Source of the DNA: an uncultured Collinsella sp.
GTDB taxonomy: Bacteria > Actinomycetota > Coriobacteriia > Coriobacteriales > Coriobacteriaceae
Direction: 5' to 3'
Assembly (NCBI GenBank): GCA_900541245.1
Contig: UQIS01000036.1
Span: 1 to 26,986, forward strand
DNA length: 26,986 nucleotides
The notes beneath the pieces are model-generated. The model did not search any database, was not told where the DNA came from, and worked only from the letters and a program-made list of their open reading frames with translations. This document shows positions 1-6,829 of this stretch, piece by piece. The first letter of the stretch is position 1; each line of letters starts with the position of its first letter. A program made the position numbers and the translations under genes.

Positions 1-699
1 ACCTTCCAGATCCGTCAGGGCATGGACCCCGAGATCGCGACCATTCAGTGGGAGATGCTCTCCAACGCCGAATTCTCCGTCGCCATCCCCTTCTACTCCG
101 CACTGCTCACCGAGGTCAGCCCCTACTTCAGCGATCAGGATGTCTCCTTCGATCACTGCGAAGAGGAAGACGTCGTGAACAACGAGGAGCCCAAGAACTC
201 CATCAACTACGTCCTCATGGACATCAACACGCTCGCCTATGAGAACCGCGACCACTGCGCCACCGGCGTCCGCGCCTATCTCGACGCCCTGCAGAAGGAA
301 CTCATCGAGCAGAACCTGACCGTCGACGAGGCCATGCAGGCCGAAGAAGGCACCGAGGCCCGTACCGCCCTGGCCAACAAGGCCGGCAAGGCTGCAACCA
401 AGAACACCTATGTTAAGTGCAAGGCCATGCTCGAGGAGATGCGCGACTACCTCAAGGAGGGCGATTTCTCCGAGGAGTTCGTCCCGAGCGACTACGATGC
501 CGACAACGACTGCCTGGTCGAATCCATCACCTACGCCGACGAGGCCCTTTCCGATGAGGACGTGACCGAGCCAGAGGCCGAAGAGGAAGAGGTCACCGAG
601 GAGAAGTCCGAGGGCAACAACATGGCCGCCATGGCCGTTGGCGCCGTCGTCATCATCGGTGTCTGCGTCTACGTGATCTATCGTCGCAAGAAGGCCTAA
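1..699 (+). CDS. C69 family dipeptidase, C-terminal part, membrane anchored (5' end outside window)
   Basis: The frame is open from base 1, and the first ATG (22) has no ribosome binding site, so this is the 3' part of a longer gene (232 codons visible). The visible start, with GMDPEIATIQWEMLSNAEFSV followed by PFYSALLTEV, resembles the C-terminal half of C69 (PepD/U34-type) dipeptidases, Ntn hydrolases that cleave dipeptides; the catalytic N-terminal Cys would lie upstream. After the enzyme part comes a Glu-rich linker (about residues 185-205) and one hydrophobic segment (AAMAVGAVVIIGVCVYVIY) ending in RRKKA. This suggests an exported enzyme held to the membrane by its C-terminus with a positively charged cytoplasmic tail. 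A hairpin terminator follows. The family call rests on remembered sequence similarity; the anchor is seen directly. Confidence 0.6.
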   Translation, partial: TFQIRQGMDPEIATIQWEMLSNAEFSVAIPFYSALLTEVSPYFSDQDVSFDHCEEEDVVNNEEPKNSINYVLMDINTLAYENRDHCATGVRAYLDALQKELIEQNLTVDEAMQAEEGTEARTALANKAGKAATKNTYVKCKAMLEEMRDYLKEGDFSEEFVPSDYDADNDCLVESITYADEALSDEDVTEPEAEEEEVTEEKSEGNNMAAMAVGAVVIIGVCVYVIYRRKKA

Positions 700-718
700 G
701 ACCCTCATGTCCTAGCTG

Positions 719-751
719 AGCGGGCGGGGCACATGAGTCACCTCGCCCGCT
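719..751 (+). terminator. Hairpin terminator after the dipeptidase gene
   Basis: GCGGGCGGGG (720-729) pairs with CCTCGCCCGC (741-750) with one G-U pair, and A719-T751 extends the stem. The U-tract is weak (TTAACCCGCCTTTT), so termination may be imperfect. Confidence 0.55.
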
Positions 752-784
752 TAACCCGCCTTTTGACCGACGGGAAACCCGCCT

Positions 785-807
785 GAAATCTTTTCAAAAA
801 AGATTTC
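785..807. promoter_or_regulatory. Perfect 10-bp inverted repeat upstream of the trp-transporter -10
   Basis: GAAATCTTTT (785-794) and AAAAGATTTC (798-807) are perfect inverted copies with a 3-nt spacer. The repeat ends 21 bp before the -10 hexamer, so it covers the place of the -35 box. That is a good position for a repressor or activator site. It has no T-tract, so it is not a convincing terminator. Confidence 0.45.
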
Positions 808-825
808 CCCGCACACACTTTGCTG

Positions 826-834
826 TGCTATAGT
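826..834 (+). promoter_or_regulatory. Extended -10 promoter element of the tryptophan transporter operon
   Basis: TGcTATAGT reads as an extended -10 (TGn plus TATAGT, 5 of 6 to TATAAT). No good -35 lies 16-18 bp upstream, in keeping with an extended -10 promoter. Transcription would start near 840, about 50 nt before the leader peptide ATG. Confidence 0.5.
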
Positions 835-892
835 GCAGCGCAACAGCAACTAGGTGCGACCGTACCATGGCATCACGAAAGGAGCCACCGAC

Positions 893-961
893 ATGAAGAA
901 CGCGATGAAGTCTCTCAACAACTGGTGGTGGCGTGATGCGAATACGATCGGTCGACGGTGA
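893..961 (+). CDS. Trp-rich leader peptide (22 aa) of a transcription attenuator
   Basis: A 22-codon frame starts at ATG 893 after a good SD (GAAAGGAG, 877-884) and ends at TGA 959-961. Codons 11-13 are three consecutive TGG (923-931), read in the peptide as NNWWWRD, followed by RR at the end. A run of Trp codons in a short leader followed by an intrinsic terminator (998-1028) is the hallmark of ribosome-mediated tryptophan attenuation, as in trpL of E. coli. The downstream genes are a TrpP-like transporter operon, which fits the sensed amino acid. The peptide itself probably has no function beyond pausing the ribosome when charged tRNA-Trp is low. Confidence 0.85.
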   Translation: MKNAMKSLNNWWWRDANTIGRR

Positions 962-1028
962 GTCCCTCACGCCTGTTTTTGCGCTCTAGGTGATTGGAAG
1001 GCCTCCGGTTTCGACCGGGGGCCTTTTT
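930..1028 (+). promoter_or_regulatory. Tryptophan attenuator RNA structures (pause hairpin, antiterminator, terminator)
   Basis: Complementary segments are: 930-936 (GGCGTGA) with 967-973 (TCACGCC), a pause-type hairpin overlapping the third Trp codon; 949-955 (CGGTCGA) with 1011-1017 (TCGACCG), extendable by 956-958 with 1005-1007; and terminator arms 1000-1009 with 1014-1023. The second pairing uses the last leader codons and would destroy the terminator. A ribosome stalled on the Trp codons would leave 949-958 free (antitermination). A ribosome that reaches the stop at 959 would cover it (termination). The pairings are seen in the sequence; the switching model is inferred. Confidence 0.65.
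998..1028 (+). terminator. Attenuator terminator with UUCG loop
   Basis: GGCCTCCGGT (1000-1009), loop TTCG, ACCGGGGGCC (1014-1023), one G-U pair, flanked by AA before and TTTTT (1024-1028) after. It is a textbook intrinsic terminator lying 78 nt upstream of the S-component start, so it should block the operon unless antitermination occurs. Confidence 0.85.
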
Positions 1029-1105
1029 CTATCTCGAGCCCGATCGCATTCGCATCACGCGCCTCCGCTTTTCTCTTGCACTCCCATTCCGAAAGGATTT
1101 TCACC

Positions 1106-1678
1106 ATGTCTCAGAACACCACCGCCACCCAGCCCCGCACCGTCCAGACCGCCGACCGTGGCAAACTCGATGTCCGCGCCCTCGTCCTGCTTGCCATCCT
1201 GCTCGCCGCCGGCTTCATCCTCAACTTCACCGTCGGCAAGGCCATCTCAGGCATCTCGGGCGGCATGATCAGCCCCGAGTTCATCATCTCGGCCTTCTGC
1301 CTCACCATCCTGGTCGTTCGCCCCAACATCGGCCAGGCGCTCGTCATTGGCCTCATCTCGGCTGCCGTGATCCAGATCACCACCACTTCGCCGTTCGTTG
1401 ATTTTGCCGCCGAGGGCATCGCCGCCATGCTCATGGCCGGCATCGTCAATGCCGCCGGCAAGAACGGCCAGGTCAAGCCCGCGATCGCCATTGTCGCAAC
1501 CTTCCTGACCACCTTTGTCTCCGGCGTCATCTTCATGGTCATCAAGATGGCCATGCTCGGCGTGGTCGGCGAGCTCGCCGCCGCTATGCTGCCCGTCGTC
1601 GCCATGACCGCCGTCTTTAACGCCATTCTGGTCGGCGCCCTCTACTTGCCCATCCAGAAGGCCCTTAGGCTCAACTAA
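1106..1678 (+). CDS. trpP: TrpP-like S component of a tryptophan ECF transporter
   Basis: A 190-residue, very hydrophobic protein with about six membrane segments after a polar 20-residue N-terminus. ATG 1106 is chosen because GAAAGGA (1091-1097) sits 8 nt upstream; an earlier in-frame start at 1076 has no SD. The region around residues 54-110 (MISPEFIISAFCLTIL, then NIGQALVIGLISA and ITTTSP) and the C-terminal FVSGVIFM block match the layout of Bacillus TrpP, the substrate-binding subunit proposed for tryptophan. Three features support tryptophan as substrate: the family resemblance, the WWW leader peptide directly upstream, and the ATPase and EcfT genes directly downstream. It should sit in the cytoplasmic membrane and deliver substrate by toppling against EcfT. 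The family is inferred by resemblance; specificity is inferred from the attenuator. Confidence 0.75.
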   Translation: MSQNTTATQPRTVQTADRGKLDVRALVLLAILLAAGFILNFTVGKAISGISGGMISPEFIISAFCLTILVVRPNIGQALVIGLISAAVIQITTTSPFVDFAAEGIAAMLMAGIVNAAGKNGQVKPAIAIVATFLTTFVSGVIFMVIKMAMLGVVGELAAAMLPVVAMTAVFNAILVGALYLPIQKALRLN

Positions 1679-1684
1679 CCCGTT

Positions 1685-1785
1685 CGGCTTTACGAGCCAC
1701 CCCATCTTGGCGTTCATTCGTCGCTCGCGTACCCAAGTACGCTTCGTTCCTCTTTCGCGCCAACCTGGGGCCCCTCGTAAAGCCG
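1685..1785. repeat. Long imperfect palindromic intergenic element
   Basis: CGGCTTTACGAG (1685-1696) and CTCGTAAAGCCG (1774-1785) are perfect 12-bp inverted copies. Further complementarity runs inward (CCCC with GGGG, GGCG with CGCC), ending in GCGTAC (1727-1732), loop CCAA and GTACGC (1737-1742). The whole unit could fold into one cruciform or hairpin of about 100 nt. It lies between trpP and ecfA and encodes no credible protein. Its style suggests a dispersed, REP-like or miniature mobile element. Confidence 0.6.
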
Positions 1786-1804
1786 TCTCCGTGCTTCACC
1801 ACCA

Positions 1805-1870
1805 AAGACCGTCCCAAACAACGAGCTTTTTTGGGACGGTCTTAAACAACTGGTCATTTAAGACTGTCCC
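1805..1870. repeat. GGGACGGTCTT inverted repeat plus third diverged copy
   Basis: AAGACCGTCCC (1805-1815) and GGGACGGTCTT (1833-1843) form an 11-bp stem with a T-rich loop. AAGACTGTCCC (1860-1870) is a third, one-base variant copy. They lie just upstream of the ecfA SD. They share the GTCCC/GGGAC core with the repeats at 4468-4500, 20087-20118 and 21301-21330. Confidence 0.55.
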
Positions 1871-1891
1871 CAATGACTATGAAAGGTATCC

Positions 1892-3643
1892 ATGGAAACG
1901 ATCATCAACGTCGACGATGTCTCGTTCTCCTATGGCACGCAGACCGAGCAGGCGCTCAGCCACATCTCGCTCAGCGTGAACAAGGGAGATTTCATCGGCA
2001 TCATCGGGCCCTCGGGTGCCGGCAAGTCCACGCTTACCGCCTGCCTGTCGGGTGCCGTGCCCCACCACTACACCGGCACGTTCTTTGGGTCCGTCATGGT
2101 TGACGGCCACGACACCTGCGAGGTCTCGCTCACCGACGTGTCGCAAATCGTCGGCAGTGTGCTGCAGGATATCGACACGCAGATGGTCGCTTCGGTCGTC
2201 GAGGACGAGATGCTCTTTGGCCTCGAGAACTTTGGCGTTCCCCACGACCAGATCGAGCAGCGCGTGAGCGAAACGCTCGAGACCGTCGGCATCAGCGACC
2301 TGCGCGACCGCGAGATCGCCACCCTCTCGGGCGGACAGAAGCAAAAAGTGGCCATCGCCGCCATTCTCGCCATGCGTCCGCGCGTCTTGGTTCTCGACGA
2401 GCCCACCGCGGCACTCGACCCCGCCAGCTCCACGCTGGTTTTCGAGACCCTGCGTGAGGCCAACCGTGCACTCGGCATCACCATCGTCGTCGTTGAGCAA
2501 AAGGTCGCCCTGCTTTCGGAGTACTGCAGCCGCGTGCTCGTGCTCAACCATGGCGAAATCGCGCTGCAGGGCGAGCCACACGAGGTCTTCGCGCATACCG
2601 ACGAGCTCCGTGCCATCGGCGTCGACTGCCCTCGCGTCACGCGCATCTTCAATAGCCTCGAGGCCGATGGCCTGGTAAGCGGTACCCCTTGCTTGGATGT
2701 CGATGAGGCCGAGCGCCTGATTTCGGGCATCGTCGACCCCGCACACGCGGCCATCGAAGCCCAGACGCCCACCGGTTCCCCGCATGCACCGTCGCTGCGT
2801 CCGCATGCCAAGGACGCCGAACCCGTACTCACCTTCGACCATGTCGAGTTTGCCTATCCCAATGGCGGCGCCGCCGTCCACGACCTCAACCTGACCCTCT
2901 ATCCCGGCGAGCTCGTGGGCATCGTCGGCCAGAACGGTGCCGGCAAGACCACGCTCACCAAGCTGCTCACAGGCCTGCTTAAGCCCGCCTCGGGCAGCGT
3001 GCGCGTCACGGGACTGGATACCGCAGCCGTTCCCACGAGCCGCATCGCCCGCGAAGTCGCAACCCTCTTCCAAAACCCCGACCGCCAGATCTGCAAGGAC
3101 ACCGTACTCGACGAGGTGGCTTTTGGCCTGGAGCTTGCCGGCATCGACCGTGCCGAGGCACTGCGTCGCGCCCAGCTCGTCATCGACCGCTTTGGCCTGC
3201 CTGCCGATGAGGCGCCGTTCTCGCTTTCGCGCGGTCAGCGCCAGATGGTGGCACTCGCCTCTGTCGTGGTCGTAGAGCCCAAGATCGTCGTGCTCGACGA
3301 GCCCACGAGCGGCCTTGATTACCGCGAGTGCATGACCGTCATGGAAACGGTGCGCACCATGGCCGAGCGTGGTTGCGCCGTTATCATGGTCTGCCACGAT
3401 ATGGAAGTCGTCTCGGATTTTGCCGAGCGCATCGTGGTGATGGCCGACGGTCGCATCCTCGACCGCGGCCGCACGCACGAGCTATTCTCGAACATCGATC
3501 TCATGCGGCGTGCCTACGTGGAGCCTCCCCAGGTTATTGAACTCTCGCGCCGTCTGGCATCTTCCGTCTCGCCCGCTTTTGCGCAGGTGAGCGAGGTCAC
3601 CGATGTCGTTCGAATTACCAAGGAGATGGTCCACCGTGGTTAA
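1892..3643 (+). CDS. ECF transporter fused double ATPase (EcfA-EcfA')
   Basis: A 583-residue protein with two complete ABC ATPase domains in one chain. Domain 1 has Walker A GPSGAGKST (39-47), signature LSGGQ (145-149) and Walker B VLVLDE (165-170). Domain 2 has Walker A GQNGAGKTT (346-354), signature LSRGQ (445-449, one change from LSGGQ) and Walker B IVVLDE (465-470) with a later CHD switch histidine (502). Many ECF systems use two separate ATPases; here they are joined by a linker near residues 285-310. It powers uptake with EcfT, whose GTG start overlaps this gene's stop. Start ATG 1892 follows GAAAGG at 1881-1886. It lies about 210 nt after trpP, separated by palindromic repeats, so it may be read through from the trp promoter. 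Whether it also serves other S components cannot be told. Confidence 0.9.
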   Translation: METIINVDDVSFSYGTQTEQALSHISLSVNKGDFIGIIGPSGAGKSTLTACLSGAVPHHYTGTFFGSVMVDGHDTCEVSLTDVSQIVGSVLQDIDTQMVASVVEDEMLFGLENFGVPHDQIEQRVSETLETVGISDLRDREIATLSGGQKQKVAIAAILAMRPRVLVLDEPTAALDPASSTLVFETLREANRALGITIVVVEQKVALLSEYCSRVLVLNHGEIALQGEPHEVFAHTDELRAIGVDCPRVTRIFNSLEADGLVSGTPCLDVDEAERLISGIVDPAHAAIEAQTPTGSPHAPSLRPHAKDAEPVLTFDHVEFAYPNGGAAVHDLNLTLYPGELVGIVGQNGAGKTTLTKLLTGLLKPASGSVRVTGLDTAAVPTSRIAREVATLFQNPDRQICKDTVLDEVAFGLELAGIDRAEALRRAQLVIDRFGLPADEAPFSLSRGQRQMVALASVVVVEPKIVVLDEPTSGLDYRECMTVMETVRTMAERGCAVIMVCHDMEVVSDFAERIVVMADGRILDRGRTHELFSNIDLMRRAYVEPPQVIELSRRLASSVSPAFAQVSEVTDVVRITKEMVHRG

Positions 3644-4382
3644 CGTCATCGACTACATGCCGGGCGATACGCTACTGCATCGCCTGAACCCCGTCGTCAA
3701 ACTGGGCCTCGCCGCCGCCATCATCGTCGGCATCTTCTTGTCCGACACCTACGTGGCGCTGCTGGGCTTTTTGGCACTCACCCTTGCGCTGGGCGCCTAT
3801 GCCGGCGTCGTCGACCGTCTGTTCTCGCTGCTCAAGTTGCTGATCCCGCTCGCGCTTATCATGCTGGTGCTCCAGCTGGCCTTTATGCGCGATGGCAACG
3901 TGGTGTGGGGCTTTATCACCGACACGGGCCTCATCACAGGATCGAAGGCCTGTCTGCGCCTACTGGGTGTGGCGTTACCACTCATCCTCATGCTCATGGT
4001 GACCAAGCTCAACGACCTTGCCAACGCCTGCGTCGAGGTGCTGCACGTACCGTATCGCTATGCCTTCACCTTTACCACGGCGCTGCGCTTTGTGCCGGTG
4101 TTTGGTCAGGAGATGAACGCCATCATGGAGGCGCAGACCGCACGCGGCGTCGAGTACGACACCAAGAACCCCATCAAGAAGCTTAAGCTCATGCTGCCAC
4201 TGTGCGTGCCACTGCTCATCTCGAGCGTGGGCAAGACCGATGCCACAGCCTTGGCGGCAGAACAGCGCGGCTTCTATCTGCGTACGCGCGCCAGCTCGTA
4301 CAAGCGCTACCCCATCAAGGGTCTGGACATCGCCGTGCTCATCGTCAGCATCGCCCTCATCGCCATCGGCTTCCTGTTCTAG
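3636..4382 (+). CDS. ecfT: ECF transporter transmembrane coupling protein EcfT
   Basis: 248 residues from GTG 3636. This start has AAGGAG (3620-3625) 10 nt upstream and overlaps the ecfA stop by 8 bases (GTGGTTAA), typical of translational coupling; an ATG at 3603 lacks an SD. Membrane segments lie near residues 20-60, 65-90 and 105-125 and at the C-terminus (about 230-248). The two short Arg-Gly motifs that lock EcfT onto the ATPases are visible: ARG in AQTARGVEYD (169-171) and QRG in AAEQRGFYLRTR (210-212). The protein couples ATP hydrolysis to movement of the S component. A strong terminator follows, so this is the last gene of the operon. Confidence 0.88.
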   Translation: MVNVIDYMPGDTLLHRLNPVVKLGLAAAIIVGIFLSDTYVALLGFLALTLALGAYAGVVDRLFSLLKLLIPLALIMLVLQLAFMRDGNVVWGFITDTGLITGSKACLRLLGVALPLILMLMVTKLNDLANACVEVLHVPYRYAFTFTTALRFVPVFGQEMNAIMEAQTARGVEYDTKNPIKKLKLMLPLCVPLLISSVGKTDATALAAEQRGFYLRTRASSYKRYPIKGLDIAVLIVSIALIAIGFLF

Positions 4383-4413
4383 CTCACCACCGACAGCACC
4401 CCCCCAACGCAAC

Positions 4414-4448
4414 AGGCCTCGGCCCGCACCACACGAGCCGAGGCCTTT
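4414..4448 (+). terminator. Terminator of the ECF operon
   Basis: AGGCCTCGGC (4414-4423) and GCCGAGGCCT (4437-4446) form a perfect 10-bp stem with a 13-nt loop, followed by TTTACTGTTT. Confidence 0.8.
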
Positions 4449-4463
4449 ACTGTTTCCCCAGAT

Positions 4464-4500
4464 AAAACCTGCCAAAATTAACCTGTCCCTTTTTGGCGGG
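4464..4500 (-). terminator. Terminator of the racemase operon; also a GGGACAGG-type repeat
   Basis: On the minus strand CCCGCCAAAA (4500-4491) pairs with TTTTGGCAGG (4477-4468), followed by TTTTATC. It lies just after the racemase stop. The loop contains GGGACAGGTTAA, the core shared with other palindromes in this window. Confidence 0.65.
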
Positions 4501-4507
4501 TCGGAAG

Positions 4508-5254
4508 CTAGAGGCGGTAGGGGGCGCCGCTGCGGATGATGGATTCGCGCACCAGGACATCCATGGCGTCGAGGGTGATCTCGGGCATCTCTCGGTACTT
4601 TTGCAGCACCGAGAGCTCGGTGCAGGCCAGAATGACGCGGTCGCAGCCGCTACGGGCGAACTCCCACATCACGCGGTCGAACTTATCCATATCGGGCTCA
4701 CGTCCGGCCTTCACATCATCGTAGATAAGCGACATCACATCGTTCTGACGTTTCTCGCTGGGATAGACAACCTCAACACCCGCAGCCTTACATTCGCGGC
4801 CGTAGACGCCCGCGCCCACGGTTCCGTCGGTGCCCATGATGCCAATCTTGTGCACCGGCTCGGCCGGCATACTCAGGTTGGGGTCGAACTCGCACTCCCC
4901 CATCACCGCACCGGCCAGAGCATAGCGCACCGACTCACGCGGCATGTGGATAATCGGCACCTTCGTAAACGACTGGATCTGGTCGTAGAAGTAGTGTGAC
5001 GTGTTGCAGGGAATAGCAATGTGCGCACAGCCCAGCGACTCGAGTGCCTGGACACACTCTTTCATGGTCGCCAGCAGCTTGGCATGCTCGCCGGTCTTAA
5101 TGGCCAGCGTGCGGTCGGGCATGGTCGACTTGGAGAGCACCACCATGTCGATATGTTCCTGATCGCAGGCAGCAGCCGTATGACGCACCACCTGGTCGTA
5201 GTAATACGACGTGGCCTCGGCGCCCATGCCGCCGATAACTCCCAGCTTTTCCAT
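4508..5254 (-). CDS. Aspartate/glutamate racemase family protein (probable aspartate racemase)
   Basis: 248 residues from ATG 5254, chosen for the strong SD AAGGAGG 5 nt upstream; longer frames have none. The N-terminal KLGVIGGMG glycine motif, Cys83 in IPCNTSHYF and Cys211 in ILACTELSVL are the hallmarks of cofactor-independent Asp/Glu racemases, where two cysteines act as acid and base on either face of the alpha carbon. The gene lies 84 nt downstream of a D-aspartate ligase homologue on the same strand. The same pairing is known in Enterococcus faecium, where the racemase supplies D-Asp for the peptidoglycan cross-bridge. Glutamate or a broader amino acid as substrate cannot be excluded from sequence alone. 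It is cytoplasmic, and a hairpin in the gap (5300-5329) may tune its expression. Confidence 0.8.
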   Translation of the reverse strand: MEKLGVIGGMGAEATSYYYDQVVRHTAAACDQEHIDMVVLSKSTMPDRTLAIKTGEHAKLLATMKECVQALESLGCAHIAIPCNTSHYFYDQIQSFTKVPIIHMPRESVRYALAGAVMGECEFDPNLSMPAEPVHKIGIMGTDGTVGAGVYGRECKAAGVEVVYPSEKRQNDVMSLIYDDVKAGREPDMDKFDRVMWEFARSGCDRVILACTELSVLQKYREMPEITLDAMDVLVRESIIRSGAPYRL

Positions 5255-5276
5255 CGCCGCCTCCTTGGTGACGCTT

Positions 5277-5329
5277 GCGCAATTGCGCGTATCATACCCG
5301 CGCCCGCCCGATGCAAACCGGACGGGCGC
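5277..5329 (-). promoter_or_regulatory. Intercistronic hairpin and palindrome upstream of the racemase
   Basis: Arms 5300-5310 and 5319-5329 (GCGCCCG with CGGGCGC, then CCG with CGG around one mismatch) form a stable stem right after the ligase stop. It has no T-tract, so it may stabilise mRNA or cause partial termination. GCGCAATTGCGC (5277-5288) is a perfect 12-bp palindrome between it and the SD. A TATGAT hexamer (minus strand, about 5290-5295) could be a weak internal -10. Confidence 0.4.
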
Positions 5330-5338
5330 CGCGCTCAT

Positions 5339-6595
5339 CTACTTGTAATACGTCTTGAACAGCTTAAAGTGGCGCAGCTTGGTGTGCCACATGCGCAGCC
5401 AGCGGTTAAAGACAAAGTCGCCCTTCATAAACGAAGGGTCGGCGCCCTTGCCTTCCTTGTCCAGGCGATGCACCTTAGCGCGCAGCTCGGGATCCTTGAC
5501 GTACTTGTCGACGACGCCCATGGGGACGACCATCCACAGGGCCTCGTCCTGAGCCGTCACAAACTCCGGCTCAAATGGACGGTTGAACACATACTCGTCC
5601 ACCACATACTTGGCAACGTTAAAGCCACTGTTAGTGACGTAGTAGTTACTGCGGCCCTGGCGCGTGTTGAAATCGAAGAACTTAAACGAGCCGTCGCGCT
5701 CGTCGTACTTAACGTCAAAGTTGGAATAGCCCACAAAGTGAAGGTCCTCGAGCAACTTGCGCACGCCGCCCATGAGCTCGTCGTTGGGCTCGGTAATGAT
5801 ACAGGCATGGTTGCCGACACCGTGGGGCTGATGTTCCTCGAGCAGCACGTGACCCAGGCACATCATGCGCACCTTGCCGTTGCGGTCGGAATAACTGGTG
5901 AGCACGCGCATGTACTCGTCGTTGCCGGGCACGCGATCCTGCAAGATCAGGTCGTCGGTGTAGCCGCTGGCATACGAATCGCGAATGACCTGTTCCAGCT
6001 CGGCGCGGTCGGCAATCTCATAGGCCTTCTTCTGGCCCTCAAACTCGTGCTGCCACCACATGATGCCGTCAGAAGGCTTCAGAATCATCGGGTAAGGAAA
6101 ATCGATCTGGTCGAGCACTTCGGCAGGCGCCTCACCCTGGGCATTGAGCATCGTCTTGGTAAAGGTAAACGTGTGCGGATAGGGCACGCCATGCTTCTCG
6201 CACAGCTCGTAGAAGATCTCCTTCTTCTGGCACTGCTCGAGCATGCTGTAGGGCGCGTAGGGAGCGACGATGTTATCCGCCAGCTCATGAGCATCCTTGG
6301 CTTGAGCCACGAGAGCGACATAGTTATCGCCACAGCCCACAAGGACAATCGTCTTGTCGGCATGCGCTTGGGCAATGCCGTTGACGGTTTTGAGCATCAC
6401 GGGCATGGTGTCGATATCCACGTTGGGCGTGTAGTCGATAATCTGGCTGCGGTACGCGGGACCCGTCTGATACTTGCCAAAGACCAGACTCTTGACCTGG
6501 TACTCCTCGTAGAAGGCGCGCGCCACCGAATAGGCGTTGATGTCGCCACCGAGCAGCACGGGAATGAACTCGCGCTCTGTAAATTGCAATGCCAT
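5339..6595 (-). CDS. ATP-grasp D-aspartate ligase family protein (Asl-like)
   Basis: 418 residues; start ATG 6595 follows AGGAAG 5 nt upstream. It resembles E. faecium D-aspartate ligase (Asl) along its length: FIPVLLGGDINAYSVARAF at the N-terminus, KVRMMCLGH (241-249), VGYSNFDVKYDERDG (288-302) and DFNTRQGRSNYYV (308-320). The ATP-grasp features are the lysine in ILKPSD (173), the hinge residues near LILQD (216-220) and the Mg-binding E/N/R set in FDFNTRQG. The family joins the beta-carboxyl of D-Asp to the side-chain amine of Lys in the UDP-MurNAc-pentapeptide, the first step of a D-Asp or D-isoasparagine cross-bridge. The racemase just downstream supports this. Glutamate or another D-acid as substrate remains possible. 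Confidence 0.8.
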   Translation of the reverse strand: MALQFTEREFIPVLLGGDINAYSVARAFYEEYQVKSLVFGKYQTGPAYRSQIIDYTPNVDIDTMPVMLKTVNGIAQAHADKTIVLVGCGDNYVALVAQAKDAHELADNIVAPYAPYSMLEQCQKKEIFYELCEKHGVPYPHTFTFTKTMLNAQGEAPAEVLDQIDFPYPMILKPSDGIMWWQHEFEGQKKAYEIADRAELEQVIRDSYASGYTDDLILQDRVPGNDEYMRVLTSYSDRNGKVRMMCLGHVLLEEHQPHGVGNHACIITEPNDELMGGVRKLLEDLHFVGYSNFDVKYDERDGSFKFFDFNTRQGRSNYYVTNSGFNVAKYVVDEYVFNRPFEPEFVTAQDEALWMVVPMGVVDKYVKDPELRAKVHRLDKEGKGADPSFMKGDFVFNRWLRMWHTKLRHFKLFKTYYK

Positions 6596-6651
6596 GGAAA
6601 CTTCCTATCATGAACTGCCCACACAACGGGCGGTCTTTGCGCAACTGATTT

Positions 6652-6681
6652 ATTCTAGCGTGCCAAGCCGCCGGCGCCCAA
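6652..6681 (-). promoter_or_regulatory. Possible promoter of the ligase-racemase operon
   Basis: On the minus strand TTGGGC (plus 6676-6681), an 18-bp spacer and TAGAAT (plus 6652-6657, 5 of 6 to consensus) precede the ligase SD by about 45 nt. The -35 match is weak. The rest of the divergent gap (6682-6829) shows no other clear element. Confidence 0.35.
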
Positions 6682-6829
6682 AGCTCCACCGTATCTATGG
6701 CAATCGACGTAATCGTCCAGCACGAAGGCCAGCACGAAGACGGCGCCCACCGTTGTATGACAATGGGCAATGAACCTACCGTTGTTGTAGGATTCAGCGT
6801 ATTGACATCCTCGAGCGAAAGGCGCACAC

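Noticed and set aside
835..1028. T-box riboswitch for tryptophan in the transporter leader
   Set aside because: No T-box sequence or specifier-loop architecture is visible; the translated WWW leader and complementary segments explain control better.
1877..3478. A 533-codon minus-strand frame opposite the double ATPase
   Set aside because: Complementary to two full ABC domains; no family features and no SD.
5021..6613. A 530-codon open frame on plus opposite the D-aspartate ligase and racemase
   Set aside because: It is antisense to two well-supported genes with family motifs, lacks an SD, and its composition (His/Leu/Val-rich) is typical of GC-driven shadow frames.
6802..6807. TTGACA hexamer upstream of the MOSC gene
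   Set aside because: The gene starts 23 bp later, leaving no room for a spacer, -10 and SD in the usual order.
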